Shown: positions 34,101 to 43,593 of the stretch, one piece after another
Layout: each line of letters begins with the position of its first letter
Numbering within the stretch: the first letter of the stretch is position 1
Origin: Chloroflexota bacterium
GTDB taxonomy: Bacteria > Chloroflexota > Anaerolineae > J036 > Brachytrichaceae
Reading direction: 5' to 3'
Assembly (NCBI GenBank): GCA_023382055.1
Contig: JAMCQN010000030.1
Coordinates: 1-64,000 of the forward strand
Length of the DNA stretch: 64,000 nucleotides
Program-made: the position numbers and the translations under genes
The notes under the pieces: generated by a model
The model's input: only the letters and a program-made list of their open reading frames with translations
The model's database searches: none
What the model was told of the DNA's origin: nothing

Positions 34101-34949
34101 TTAATGCGCAGCAAGCGCTGCATAATAGTAGACGATAACGCCTGCCCATAACAGCGAGTCGATGCGATCAAAGGCGCCACCGTGTCCGGCGATGAGGTTT
34201 CCTGAATCCTTGGCGCCGGCCTGCCGTTTAAACATGGATTCGATCAGGTCGCCCAGCGTGCCCAGCGCGCCGACCAGCCCTGCCGCGACAATGCAACTGG
34301 CCATCCCCAGTGGTGAGATAAGCCCGATAGCCACGCCGCCCAGCAGGGCGCCAACGATACCGCCTATGTAGCCTTCCCAGGTTTTCTTCGGGCTCAGCAC
34401 CGGCGCCAGTTTGTGCCGGCCGAGGCGTCTGCCGACGTAGTACGCGCAACTGTCAGCCAGCCATGTGACGCCGATAGCGATCACCAGCCACCATAAGCCG
34501 TTGTTCAGCATGCGTACGGCTGCCAGCAGCCCGCCTGTCCAGCCGAGATAGGCGCTGCCGGCCAGGCTGATGGCCCAGTCTGCGATGGGTTTCCCTACGC
34601 GATGGCGCATCTGGAACGCGAGAGATACCAAGATCAATGTTGTTGCTGCCACGGGCAACAACGGAAGTGAAGGGAATCGCGCTGCAGCGAATGCGAGTGC
34701 CAGGCTTGCTAAACTGAATGCAAGTGAAGGGCTGAAACCGCTCACTCGCATCAGGCGAATCATTTCAACCGTCGCGGCGCCTGCGGCCAGGAACACCAGA
34801 CCGGTAAACCACGGATCGCCAGCCAGGGCAGCGGATACGGTTATAGCGCCGATAAATACGGCGCTGATAGCGCGCGTGCGAAAGGGGTGTTGATCGATGT
34901 CGGCGATGCGCGATGCAGATTGCGATGTCTCGCCGGGATTCCGTTGCAT
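34101..34949 (-). CDS. cdsA: Phosphatidate cytidylyltransferase
   Basis: A 282-residue integral membrane enzyme that makes CDP-diacylglycerol from phosphatidate and CTP for phospholipid synthesis. About eight helices are visible. The CdsA signature is intact near the C terminus: SMFKRQAGAKDSGNLIAGHG followed by GAFDRIDSL. SPKKTWEGYIGG is the other conserved block. It follows uppS by 15 bases in the classic frr-uppS-cdsA order. dxr and rseP, which often follow, are not here. Confidence 0.93.
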   Translation of the reverse strand: MQRNPGETSQSASRIADIDQHPFRTRAISAVFIGAITVSAALAGDPWFTGLVFLAAGAATVEMIRLMRVSGFSPSLAFSLASLALAFAAARFPSLPLLPVAATTLILVSLAFQMRHRVGKPIADWAISLAGSAYLGWTGGLLAAVRMLNNGLWWLVIAIGVTWLADSCAYYVGRRLGRHKLAPVLSPKKTWEGYIGGIVGALLGGVAIGLISPLGMASCIVAAGLVGALGTLGDLIESMFKRQAGAKDSGNLIAGHGGAFDRIDSLLWAGVIVYYYAALAAH

Positions 34950-34964
34950 TGGCTGCCTGATGGG

Positions 34965-35723
34965 CTATCTGGTTACGCCGCCAAAGCGTCGATCGCGTTT
35001 TTTAAAGTACTCTATGGCCTTCTTTAACTCGTTTTCGTCAAAATCAGGCCAATAAACATCCGTTACGTAATACTCAGAGTAGGCGCTCTGCCAGATCAGG
35101 AAATTGCTGGTGCGATACTCGCCGCTGGTGCGTATGATCAGGTCCGGGTCGGGCAATCCGCACGTATAGAGGTAGCGGCTGATGGTGTCTTCGTCGATAA
35201 AGTCCGGGTGCAGCCCTGCAGCGAGCATCGCCTTGACCGCATCGACAATCTCAGCCCTGCCGCCATAATTCAAGGCGACATTCAGGATCAGCCGCTCGTT
35301 CAGCCTGGTTCGCTCGACAGCGAACCTGATCTTCTCCTGCAACCCGACCGGCACGCGGTCCATCCGTCCGATGTGGCGCACCTGAACGCCGTTGCGATGA
35401 AGCTCGTCCAGTTCGCGCTCGATGACTGTCTCCAGTATCCGCATGATCCCGTTGACTTCGTCCTCCGGCCTGCGCCAGTTTTCGGTGGAAAATGCATACA
35501 GCGTGAGTATTTTCACGCCCTGATCTACACAGGCGCGCAGGATGCGGCGCAGGTTGTTCGTTCCGGCCTGGTGGCCTGCAACGCGGGGCAGGTTGCGTTT
35601 ACGCGCCCAGCGACCGTTACCATCCATGATGATAGCGACATGATTGGGCGATCGCTCATTGCTCGCAGTCATAGCGCGGTCGCCCGAGACAGATTGGTCA
35701 TAAGCCGCAACAGGCGTAGTCAT
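34965..35723 (-). CDS. uppS: Isoprenyl transferase (undecaprenyl diphosphate synthase)
   Basis: A 252-residue cis-prenyltransferase that extends farnesyl diphosphate with isopentenyl diphosphate to the lipid carrier for cell-wall synthesis. The catalytic aspartate lies in [11 protein letters not shown], followed by [17 protein letters not shown] and the C-terminal [20 protein letters not shown], where Gln/Leu of the common motif are replaced by Tyr/Thr. The first 17-27 residues are an unconserved extension; an internal ATG at 35670-35672 is an alternative start. It is part of the ribosome-recycling/lipid operon. Confidence 0.93.
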   Translation of the reverse strand: MTTPVAAYDQSVSGDRAMTASNERSPNHVAIIMDGNGRWARKRNLPRVAGHQAGTNNLRRILRACVDQGVKILTLYAFSTENWRRPEDEVNGIMRILETVIERELDELHRNGVQVRHIGRMDRVPVGLQEKIRFAVERTRLNERLILNVALNYGGRAEIVDAVKAMLAAGLHPDFIDEDTISRYLYTCGLPDPDLIIRTSGEYRTSNFLIWQSAYSEYYVTDVYWPDFDENELKKAIEYFKKRDRRFGGVTR

Positions 35724-35774
35724 ATGCGTATAAACCAGATCCGTGAGAAATGTGGTAGTGCACCTTACGGGCGA

Positions 35775-36341
35775 CTACATCTCCAGAATTTCCTTTTCCT
35801 TTCGGTTCCCAAGCTCATCAGCTTTGGTGGTATAGCGATGGATCATGTTCTCAAGATCCTGTTTTGCTCGCTTATGTTCGTCCTCGCTGATCAGTTTCTT
35901 GTCTTCAAGCTTCTTGAATTTCTCCAGAGTTTCGTGGCGATGAACGCGCAGAGCCACTTTGGCCTCTTCGACGCGCCTACTCACCATTTTAGCAAGTTCC
36001 TTGCGGCGGTCCTGGGTGAGTGGGGGGATATTCAGCCTGACTACCTTGCCGTCATTATTCGGTGTGAGCCGAAGATCCGATGCCTGGATGGCCTTTTCGA
36101 TCAGCTTCAACGCCCCGGGGTCAAACGGACGGATCATTATGATTTGCGCTTCTGGAATAGTGATGGTCGCCAATTGCTGCATGGGCACATCGGTTCCATG
36201 GTAGTCAACCATCAACTTCTCCACCAGGTGAGGTGACGCACGGCCAGTGCGATAGGACTGGAAATCCATTCCCATTGCGTCAATGGATTTCTGCATGTCT
36301 TTGTCCGTCTCTGCTGTGATGCGCTTAATATCATCTGCCAT
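35775..36341 (-). CDS. frr: Ribosome recycling factor
   Basis: A 188-residue factor that, with EF-G, splits the post-termination ribosome. The typical three-helix bundle and beta domain are visible: FQSYRTGRASPHLVEKLMVD, PMQQLATITIPEAQIIMIRP, IRLNIPPLTQDRRKELAK-like residues (VVRLNIPPLT) and the ending KADELGNRKEKEILEM. GGAGA ten bases before the ATG supports the start. The gap to pyrH is 179 bases, longer than usual, so an internal promoter there is possible. Confidence 0.97.
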   Translation of the reverse strand: MADDIKRITAETDKDMQKSIDAMGMDFQSYRTGRASPHLVEKLMVDYHGTDVPMQQLATITIPEAQIIMIRPFDPGALKLIEKAIQASDLRLTPNNDGKVVRLNIPPLTQDRRKELAKMVSRRVEEAKVALRVHRHETLEKFKKLEDKKLISEDEHKRAKQDLENMIHRYTTKADELGNRKEKEILEM

Positions 36342-36520
36342 GGGTTATATTCTCCAAATCGTAGGTGCGGAGTTCTACCTGCTCCCGCAAGGTACCTGTC
36401 AAATACTATCATACAGGTGACTGGCAGCTTTTGCCACTCGCCTACGGGGGGTAACAACCAATAAGTGCACGCACTATGGGCTGTCTGCTAACACGCAGGC
36501 GATCCAATTGCCAGCCTTGG

Positions 36521-37306
<786 letters not shown>

Positions 37307-37900
37307 TTATTGTCCGCCGATTTCATACCTGACAAATCTACGGACGACGACGTTTTCACCGATTTTGGCCACAGCATTCCTGATCAAGTCACTCACTTTG
37401 ACCTTATCGTCCTTTACGAACTGCTGTTCCAGAAGACATACCTCCTGGTAGTATTTATCCATTCGTCCCGCGGCAATGCGTTCTGCGATGTCAGGCTTTT
37501 TGCCTTCACTGACCGCTTCCTGCTTGTACTGCTCGGTCTTGGCCGCAATAACGCTTTCCGGCACATCGTCTTTTTTGATGTACTCCGGCGCAGTCGACGC
37601 AATCTGCAGGGCGAGATCATGCGCCAGCGCCTTGAATTCCGGCGTGCGCGCTACAAAGTCGGTTTCGCAGTTCACTTCGACCAGCACGGCCATGCGTCCG
37701 CCCATGTGCGAGTATGCCTCGATGATGCCGTCATGAGCTTCGCGCGATGCTTTCTTGGCGGCTGAGGCCAGCCCTTTCTCGCGCAACCATGCAGCCGCTT
37801 TTTCGATGTCGCCGTTATGAGCGTCCAGCGCCTTTTTGCAATCCAGAACACCGGCAGCGGTCTGCTCTCGTAAAATTCGGATCTGCTCCGAAGTTGCCAT
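37307..37900 (-). CDS. tsf: Elongation factor Ts
   Basis: A 197-residue nucleotide exchange factor for EF-Tu. The N-terminal UBA-like part (IRILREQTAAGVLDCKKALD), the motif EVNCETDFVARTPEF and KYYQEVCLLEQQFVKDDKVK-type C-terminal residues are present. It is the short form of the family (about 200 residues against 283 in E. coli), common in several phyla. AAGGAG before the ATG lies within the end of rpsB; the genes are two bases apart. Confidence 0.97.
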   Translation of the reverse strand: MATSEQIRILREQTAAGVLDCKKALDAHNGDIEKAAAWLREKGLASAAKKASREAHDGIIEAYSHMGGRMAVLVEVNCETDFVARTPEFKALAHDLALQIASTAPEYIKKDDVPESVIAAKTEQYKQEAVSEGKKPDIAERIAAGRMDKYYQEVCLLEQQFVKDDKVKVSDLIRNAVAKIGENVVVRRFVRYEIGGQ

Positions 37901-37902
37901 TT

Positions 37903-38754
37903 TTACGCTCCTTCCACATCATCGGTGCCGGGATCGAATGACCGCAACACCGAATCGTCTTCAACTCTCAGTTCCCCGGTGCGGATCTTTGCCAGTGTTT
38001 CCTCGCCCAGTTGCTGCCGATCTTCTACCGGCGTCGCTTCACCCGCTTCGCCGGTTACATCGGAGCCCTTGCGCAGCGCCAGACCTTCCAGCGCCGCGTT
38101 TGCCATGGCTTCCACGATCAATTTGATGGCGCGAATCGCGTCGTCGTTGGCCGGAATCACGTAATCGACGCCATCGGGGTCGCAATTCGTATCGACCATC
38201 GCGATGACGGGGATGTTGAGTTTGTTGGCTTCCTTGATTGCGTTGGCCTCGCGGCTTACGTCGACGATGAACAGGGCATCCGGCAGTCTGCGCAGGATTT
38301 TGATGCCGCCCATGCGGCGGTTGAGTTTGTCAATGTCGCGCGTGCGCAGCAATGCCTCTTTCTTGGTGAAGCGGTCAAACTCACCGCGCTCTTTCATCCC
38401 CTCAAGCTCCATCATGCGATCGAGACGCGACTTGATCGTGCGCCAGTTGGTGAGGGTGCCGCCCAGGAATCGCTCGGTAATATAAGGCTGGCCGGCGCGC
38501 GTGCTCTGTAACGCAATCGGCTCCTGCGCCTGCCGCTTCGTGCCAATAAACAGGACCGTGCCGCCCTTCAGCACGATTTCGCGGATCAGGTTGGCTGCCG
38601 TGTCGATGGCGGTGATCGTCTGTTGTAGATCGATAATATGGACGCCGTTACGCTCGGTGAAGATGTACGGCTTCATCTTGGGATTCCAGCGCTTCGTGCG
38701 GTGACCGAAGTGCACACCTGTCTCCAGGAGCGCCTTCATGGGTACTGCGGGCAT
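37903..38754 (-). CDS. rpsB: 30S ribosomal protein S2
   Basis: A 283-residue S2 protein. The start MPAVPMKALLETGVHFGHRT, the block YIFTERNGVHIIDLQQT, RFLGGTLTNWRTI and the C-terminal VDTNCDPDGVDYVIPANDDA are standard. About 45 acidic residues follow the core, a modest C-terminal extension. The strong AAGGAG nine bases before ATG 38752-38754 decides this start over an in-frame TTG at 38775. It is the first gene of the rpsB-tsf-pyrH-frr-uppS-cdsA series. Confidence 0.97.
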   Translation of the reverse strand: MPAVPMKALLETGVHFGHRTKRWNPKMKPYIFTERNGVHIIDLQQTITAIDTAANLIREIVLKGGTVLFIGTKRQAQEPIALQSTRAGQPYITERFLGGTLTNWRTIKSRLDRMMELEGMKERGEFDRFTKKEALLRTRDIDKLNRRMGGIKILRRLPDALFIVDVSREANAIKEANKLNIPVIAMVDTNCDPDGVDYVIPANDDAIRAIKLIVEAMANAALEGLALRKGSDVTGEAGEATPVEDRQQLGEETLAKIRTGELRVEDDSVLRSFDPGTDDVEGA

Positions 38755-38963
38755 ATTCTTTTTCTCCTTAATCAACCTCTGCGTTTGTCATCTAAACTGC
38801 AGATTGCGAAGCGGTTGTAAATTTGCCTCACAACAGGTGCGCAGTCCATCAAAACGCATGTGAATTTACGTAGCTGTTAAGCCGGGCGTGATTTTACCAC
38901 ATTGCGCTCCTCTCCGTGTAACCGAGCGCCTTCGGCAGCAATTCTAAATATGGCTGAGGGATG

Positions 38964-38986
38964 GCCTGTGGTTTGAAACCACAGGC
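38964..38986. repeat. Perfect inverted repeat, 11-bp arms
   Basis: GCCTGTGGTTT and AAACCACAGGC pair perfectly around a single G. It is the first of four hairpins in this non-coding block. Confidence 0.85.
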
Positions 38987-38997
38987 TGGCAAAAGCG

Positions 38998-39045
38998 AAC
39001 CGGCCAAGGCGTGTTAACCGCGCGGCCAACCGGCCTTGGCCGGTT
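38998..39045. repeat. Inverted repeat with 13-bp arms
   Basis: AACCGGCCAAGGC (38998-39010) and GCCTTGGCCGGTT (39033-39045) pair perfectly across a 22-base GC-rich loop that repeats parts of the arm sequence. Confidence 0.85.
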
Positions 39046-39087
39046 TCGTCTGTGTCAAGCGCCGGATTCATCCGGTGGGGGTGATGT

Positions 39088-39120
39088 ATCCTTGTGAAGG
39101 CTCGCAGCCTTCGCAAGGAT
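39088..39120. repeat. Inverted repeat, 15-bp arms with CGC loop
   Basis: ATCCTTGTGAAGGCT (39088-39102) and AGCCTTCGCAAGGAT (39106-39120) pair with one mismatch around CGC. Arm length and loop match the hairpins at 13471 and 52484 although the arm sequence differs. Confidence 0.85.
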
Positions 39121-39198
39121 GAATGTTTCATCCGGTGGCGTCGGCTGGTGTGGTTGATAACAGAAAATGCCCCCTGTTAATGCGGGATAATAGCGGTG

Positions 39199-39229
39199 GA
39201 TGTCTGACTTCTCCGAGAAGCCAGACATC
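39199..39229. repeat. Dispersed hairpin, copy 2
   Basis: GATGTCTGACTTCTC (39199-39213) and GAGAAGCCAGACATC (39215-39229) pair with one mismatch around a single C. The core TCTGACTTCT is shared with the copies at 13471 and 52484. This copy lies upstream of a gene, 62 bases before the ATPase start, so it is not a simple terminator. Confidence 0.8.
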
Positions 39230-39290
39230 TACAGGTTGTGTTGGTGGTGTGTGAAGGTGTTTGTTTTCAGTTTCGTGCATAAGGAAAGAT

Positions 39291-40214
39291 ATGTTTAATA
39301 AGGTTTCCCATATTACCGATGCCCTGGCCGGGCAGCAGTATATCGCCTCCGATGAGATCTCGACGGTCGTGTTTCTGGCCGAGAAGATGGGCAAGCCGAT
39401 CCTGGCTGAAGGGCCTGCGGGCGTCGGCAAAACAGAACTGGCCAAGGCATGGGCGGGCGCGAGCGGCCGCGAACTGATACGCCTGCAATGCTATGAAGGG
39501 CTGGATGAGGCCAAGGCGCTGTACGAGTGGGAATACTCCAAGCAGATGCTCTATACCCAACTGCTCCGCGACAAGATCAGCCAGGTGATGTCTGACGCAT
39601 CGACGCTGAGCGAGGCGGCCGACAAGCTGGCGGCAGAAGAGAATATCTTTTTCTCGATGCGCTTCCTCTTGCCGCGCCCGCTCTTGCGCGCGCTGATGAG
39701 TGAGAAGCCGGTCGTGCTGCTGATCGACGAAATAGACCGCGCAGACGCCGAGTTCGAGGCGTTTTTGCTGGAGATCCTGAGCGATTTCCAAGTCAGCGTG
39801 CCGGAAATTGGCACGATCAAGGCCAAGACGCAGCCGGCCGTTGTGTTGACCAGCAACAATACGCGCGAGTTGAGCGAGGCGCTGAAGCGCCGCGCGCTCT
39901 ATCTCTACATCGATTACCCGACTATGGAGTCTGAGCTGAATATCGTCAAGATGCGCGTGCCTGACCTGGCGCCGATGGTGGCGAAGCAGATCGTCGAGGT
40001 GGTGCAAAAGCTGCGCCAGTTGGATTTGAAGAAGTCGCCCAGCGTGGCCGAGACGGTGGACTGGGCGAAAGCTCTGGTGGCTATCAATGCGAGACACCTG
40101 GATGAAAAGACGCTGAATGACACGCTGACGGTGATCCTGAAACACGAGAGCGATATCCAGCGCGCCCGCCGCGCATTGAACAGCAAGACGACGCGCGATG
40201 TCGGGCTGCGCTAG
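39291..40214 (+). CDS. MoxR-like AAA ATPase (CoxD type)
   Basis: A 307-residue AAA+ ATPase. Walker A is GPAGVGKT, Walker B is VVLLIDEIDRAD, and sensor residues occur in VVLTSNNTRELSEAL with the arginine block RRALYLYIDYP. The pattern is that of the CoxD/MoxR branch whose members pair with VWA proteins to remodel or insert cofactors into target enzymes. The VWA partner follows 60 bases later. AAGGAAA before the ATG at 39291 supports the start. No CO dehydrogenase genes are in the window, so the client is unknown. Confidence 0.9.
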   Translation: MFNKVSHITDALAGQQYIASDEISTVVFLAEKMGKPILAEGPAGVGKTELAKAWAGASGRELIRLQCYEGLDEAKALYEWEYSKQMLYTQLLRDKISQVMSDASTLSEAADKLAAEENIFFSMRFLLPRPLLRALMSEKPVVLLIDEIDRADAEFEAFLLEILSDFQVSVPEIGTIKAKTQPAVVLTSNNTRELSEALKRRALYLYIDYPTMESELNIVKMRVPDLAPMVAKQIVEVVQKLRQLDLKKSPSVAETVDWAKALVAINARHLDEKTLNDTLTVILKHESDIQRARRALNSKTTRDVGLR

Positions 40215-40274
40215 CCGGGCATCCGGCGCCTGATGAAGGCGCGTCTGCATGTGAGTGTATGGGGAGCCTGAAAT

Positions 40275-41669
40275 ATGGATACTCGTGTAGTTGAATTTGT
40301 CAGCGCCCTGCGTTCGCGCGGCGTGCGCGTGTCGTTGGCCGAATCCGCGGACTCGTTGCGCGCGATTACCGCCGTCGGCGTCATGGATCGCCAGCTCTTC
40401 AAAAACGCCCTCAAGACGACGTTAATCAAGGAGCCGGCCGATGTGCCGACTTTTGAGCAGCTCTTTCCCATGTTCTTCAGCGGTGAAGGCGCTCCGCTGC
40501 AAACCCCACAGGGGTTGAGCCCGGAACAGCAGGAGCAACTGCAGAATGCCCTCGACCAACTCAAGCAGCAGATACGCGAATTGATGAAAATGCTGGCCAA
40601 TGGCGAACAGCCGAGTCGAAAGCAACTCGACCAGGCGGCGCAGCAAGCCGGCGTTAGCGCGCAGATGCGCAGCTTCCGCATGAACCAGCAAACGCAGCGC
40701 TGGCTGACCGAACGCATGCTGCGCGAAATGGGCCTGACGCCGGAGCAGTTGCAGGAAGCCATCGAAGCGCTGATGAAAGAACTGAAGATGCAGGGCATGA
40801 ATGGCGAAGGCCGCGAGGAAGTCAACGAGACAATCGAGCAGAATGCGGAGGGCATGCGCGAGCAGGTTGCGAAGTATATCGGCCAGAACATGCTGCAGCA
40901 GCCCGATGACAATCCCTACCGGCGGCGCATCGACGATCTGATGAATCGCCCGCTGGCCTCGTTGACGGATGCCGAAACGGATGAATTGCGCAACCACGTG
41001 CGGCGACTGGTCGCGCGCCTGCGCTCGCGCGCTGCGCTGCGTATGCGGCACGCCAAAGAGGGCGATTTCGACGTGAAAGCCACCATGCGTTACAACCAGC
41101 GTTATGGCGGCGTCCCCATCGAGCTGCGCTTCAAGCGGCACCATCTCAAGCCAAAGCTGACCGTGATCGTCGATGTCTCAACATCCATGCGGCCTGTCGC
41201 AGAGTTTATGCTGAGAATGGTGTACGAGATGCAGGATCAAGTCAGCAAAGCGCGCTCTTTTGCCTTTATCGACGACATCCACGATATCAGCATCACGTTC
41301 GTCGAACACAGGCCGGAAGAGGCTGTGCCGATCGTGCTGCACGAGTTGCCGCCCGGTCATTACAATACCGACCTGGGCGGGAGTTTGAGCACGTTCTGCC
41401 AGGATTACCTGGATACCGTTGATCGCCGCACAACGGTGATTTTCGTCGGCGATGGGCGGAATAATTACAATGACCCGCGCCTGGATCTCGTGACCGTGCT
41501 GAAGGGACGGGCGCGGCGAATCGTGTGGATGAACCCGGAGCCGCCCTATATGTGGGGGCAGGGCGATAGCGATATGATGGCGTATGCGCCCCTGTGCGAC
41601 GCGGTGCACCAGGTGGCTACATTGCAGCAACTGGCCGACGCGATCGATGATCTGTTTCAGAAACGCTAA
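40275..41669 (+). CDS. CoxE-like VWA domain protein
   Basis: A 464-residue soluble protein. The N-terminal part (1-60) is the CoxE-like helical region (FVSALRSRGVRVSLAESADS). Residues 75-200 are Gln/Glu/Met-rich and probably helical coiled-coil. The C-terminal VWA domain has the metal-ion site DVSTSM, a later threonine in HYNTDLGGSL and aspartate in FVGDGRNN. It should work with the upstream AAA ATPase as a chaperone pair acting on an unidentified protein complex. Confidence 0.9.
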   Translation: MDTRVVEFVSALRSRGVRVSLAESADSLRAITAVGVMDRQLFKNALKTTLIKEPADVPTFEQLFPMFFSGEGAPLQTPQGLSPEQQEQLQNALDQLKQQIRELMKMLANGEQPSRKQLDQAAQQAGVSAQMRSFRMNQQTQRWLTERMLREMGLTPEQLQEAIEALMKELKMQGMNGEGREEVNETIEQNAEGMREQVAKYIGQNMLQQPDDNPYRRRIDDLMNRPLASLTDAETDELRNHVRRLVARLRSRAALRMRHAKEGDFDVKATMRYNQRYGGVPIELRFKRHHLKPKLTVIVDVSTSMRPVAEFMLRMVYEMQDQVSKARSFAFIDDIHDISITFVEHRPEEAVPIVLHELPPGHYNTDLGGSLSTFCQDYLDTVDRRTTVIFVGDGRNNYNDPRLDLVTVLKGRARRIVWMNPEPPYMWGQGDSDMMAYAPLCDAVHQVATLQQLADAIDDLFQKR

Positions 41670-41733
41670 TGATGACGCCTGTTTCATCCGTCCAACCGGA
41701 AGACGGCAAATAATAACGGTCAAAGGGGATTTC

Positions 41734-42249
41734 ATGGCACAAAGTCGCGCGGCGCTGCGCATCGGATTGATCGGCGGGATTGTACTCAGCATCGCCATCG
41801 CAGCGCAGCAGATTACGGATTCGCCCGATATGCAGTTCCTGGGGTACATCATCATCCTGGGCGGCCTGTGCCTGGTGGGTTACCTGGCTGCGCGCGATGT
41901 TGGCAACTATGAAAGGATGCCTGCCATGCGCGCCGGCGCGGTCGGCGGGTTGATTGCCGGGCTGATCACCTCACTGGCTGTGGTCGCCGTTTTGCTGATC
42001 CTGTCAGTTACCGGTGTGAATATGCAGCGCATCGATGCGGCGATCCGTGAACTCTATACGCCGGATCAATTGCAGCAGTATGCATCCATAGGCGTCACGG
42101 TTGACGCGATCGCGCAGATGACCACGCTGATCCAGATTCTATGCTGTCCCGCAGGTTTACCGATTATGGGTGTGTTGCTGGGTACATTGGGCGGTTCGTT
42201 CGTGCACGGCATCTACGGCCGGCGCGGGCAAGGACCGCGCAACGATTGA
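41734..42249 (+). CDS. Small membrane protein of unknown function
   Basis: A 171-residue integral membrane protein with about four helices: ALRIGLIGGIVLSIAIAAQQ, FLGYIIILGGLCLVGYLA, GGLIAGLITSLAVVAVLLIL and a glycine-rich C-terminal helix (PAGLPIMGVLLGTLGGSFVH). AAAGGGG nine bases before the ATG decides the start. It lies 64 bases after the VWA gene and seven bases before another small membrane protein with similar length. Both look like DUF4199/DUF5518-like membrane proteins, but I do not recognise a family with confidence. Confidence 0.75.
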   Translation: MAQSRAALRIGLIGGIVLSIAIAAQQITDSPDMQFLGYIIILGGLCLVGYLAARDVGNYERMPAMRAGAVGGLIAGLITSLAVVAVLLILSVTGVNMQRIDAAIRELYTPDQLQQYASIGVTVDAIAQMTTLIQILCCPAGLPIMGVLLGTLGGSFVHGIYGRRGQGPRND

Positions 42250-42256
42250 TGGCAAC

Positions 42257-42766
42257 ATGAAAAAGAGGCCCTCACCGGCGGAGTTGCAGGCGCTGGCCGC
42301 AGCCCGCCGCAGATCGCTTCTGTTTGTCATCGCCGCCGTGGCGCTCTCTCTTCTTGCTATTGTCCTGTCAAGCGAGTTCCTGGCGTTGCATTGTGTGATG
42401 CTGGCTGCTGTGACACTGGCGGCTGCGCTGTCGAGCGCCTGGGCGGCCATTCCAATTGATCCGAGCGTTGCGCCTCGCGCCGGCATGCAGGCCGGTATGG
42501 GTACGGCGATGGCGTTTGTCCTGCCATTCGCGATGCTGGCGCTCTACCACTTTGCTGCGCTGGACGCAGCGACGGCAAGCCGGATGGCGGGTGAGATGAA
42601 TGCGTCGCAGGCGACGAACCTGGCGCTTCAGAACATCACACCGGGGCTGGAGTATTTTCGCGGGGAATATGTCAGCTATATCTTCGGCTATATGTTGTTC
42701 GGACTGGTCTTTGGATTTGGGTTGGGGTGGCTGGGCGGTATTCTGGCCCGCCACACCGCCCGATAA
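42257..42766 (+). CDS. Small membrane protein of unknown function
   Basis: A 169-residue membrane protein with a charged N terminus (MKKRPSPAELQALAAARRRS) and about four helices, including FVIAAVALSLLAIVLSS, MLAAVTLAAALSSAWAA and FGYMLFGLVFGFGLGWLGGI. It may be a distant paralog of the preceding gene (both have a glycine-rich GLGG segment in the last helix), but identity is low. It is the last gene of the plus-strand AAA/VWA group and converges on ccdA. Function unknown. Confidence 0.72.
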   Translation: MKKRPSPAELQALAAARRRSLLFVIAAVALSLLAIVLSSEFLALHCVMLAAVTLAAALSSAWAAIPIDPSVAPRAGMQAGMGTAMAFVLPFAMLALYHFAALDAATASRMAGEMNASQATNLALQNITPGLEYFRGEYVSYIFGYMLFGLVFGFGLGWLGGILARHTAR

Positions 42767-42795
42767 TCATGCGTGTGACAGGCGTCTGGAACGGT

Positions 42796-43593
42796 TTATT
42801 TCACCGCGACCGCGCTGTTGACCGCCCATCCGCCGATAAAACCAAGATAGGCCGGGATCAACGGCAAAACGCATGGCGATGCGAACGAAAGAAAGCCTGC
42901 TGCTGCGGCGATGATCAGGCTAGGGGCCGCGCCAGTGCCTGAACCGAGTAACTCCTCGGGGCTGAATGTCGAGCGCGACAGATAAGCGCTCAACTGCACC
43001 AGTTGACCCGTTACCTGAATCAATCCGATCGCAATCAACAGAAGACCGCTGATGATCTCGATGACGCGCATATTGCGCTTCAATCGAGCCAGCAGCGGCG
43101 TCAGGCGATCCGCCAGCAGCGCCACAAGCAGAAAAGGCACGCCCAACCCGAGGGTGTACGTGGTCAGTAATGCCAGCCGCAAGCCGATAGAATCAGCCGC
43201 GACGCTGAGCGAGAGGATCGCGCCAAGGAACGGGCCGATGCAGGGTGTCCAGCCGGCCGCAAATGACAACCCGGTAAGGTAGGACTGCAACCCGCTTACG
43301 CCCTTCTGAGTTCGGCTCATCCCACGGCGGGTGTCGCTGTTCAGTATTGGGATGCTGACGATGCGCAGCGTAAACAGACCGAACACGATCAGCGCCAGGC
43401 CGCCGACAACGCGCACGACATCCCGTGCGGCGTAGAAGTAATCTCCCAGGACGGTGCCGATAAATCCGAAGATCCCGACTATGAAGGTGGCAAAGCCTGC
43501 CACGAAGAACAGCCCCTGGATGAAGGTGACAGTGCGATGCTGGGCTGCCACCGAGGTCGCGCCCTGTTGCGTGCTGATTGCCTGCTGTGCCAT
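42796..43593 (-). CDS. ccdA: CcdA-type thiol-disulfide carrier, circularly permuted
   Basis: A 265-residue six-helix membrane protein of the CcdA/DsbD family, which moves electrons across the membrane to reduce apocytochrome c or thioredoxin partners. The two redox cysteines are present: Cys118 in GWTPCIGP and Cys241 in SPCVLPLIPAYLG. In standard CcdA the SPCVLP helix is the first; here it is the last, and the protein starts with what is normally the loop before helix 2. All six helices are present in rotated order. The start overlaps the preceding stop (TAATG), so it is coupled to ccmD and ccmC. Confidence 0.85.
   Translation of the reverse strand: MAQQAISTQQGATSVAAQHRTVTFIQGLFFVAGFATFIVGIFGFIGTVLGDYFYAARDVVRVVGGLALIVFGLFTLRIVSIPILNSDTRRGMSRTQKGVSGLQSYLTGLSFAAGWTPCIGPFLGAILSLSVAADSIGLRLALLTTYTLGLGVPFLLVALLADRLTPLLARLKRNMRVIEIISGLLLIAIGLIQVTGQLVQLSAYLSRSTFSPEELLGSGTGAAPSLIIAAAAGFLSFASPCVLPLIPAYLGFIGGWAVNSAVAVK

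Larger units (their letters stand above)
38755..39290. other. Non-coding region rich in hairpins
   Basis: A 536-base divergent region between rpsB and the AAA ATPase gene. It lacks any gene I can support. Between 38964 and 39229 it holds four strong inverted repeats plus the 12-base direct repeat TTCATCCGGTGG at 39067-39078 and 39127-39138. The part nearest rpsB (38755-38960) should hold the ribosomal promoter. Confidence 0.75.

Noticed and set aside
33933-34151. A 72-codon plus-strand frame between the response regulator and cdsA.
   Set aside because: No ribosome site or similarity, and it runs into the cdsA antisense.
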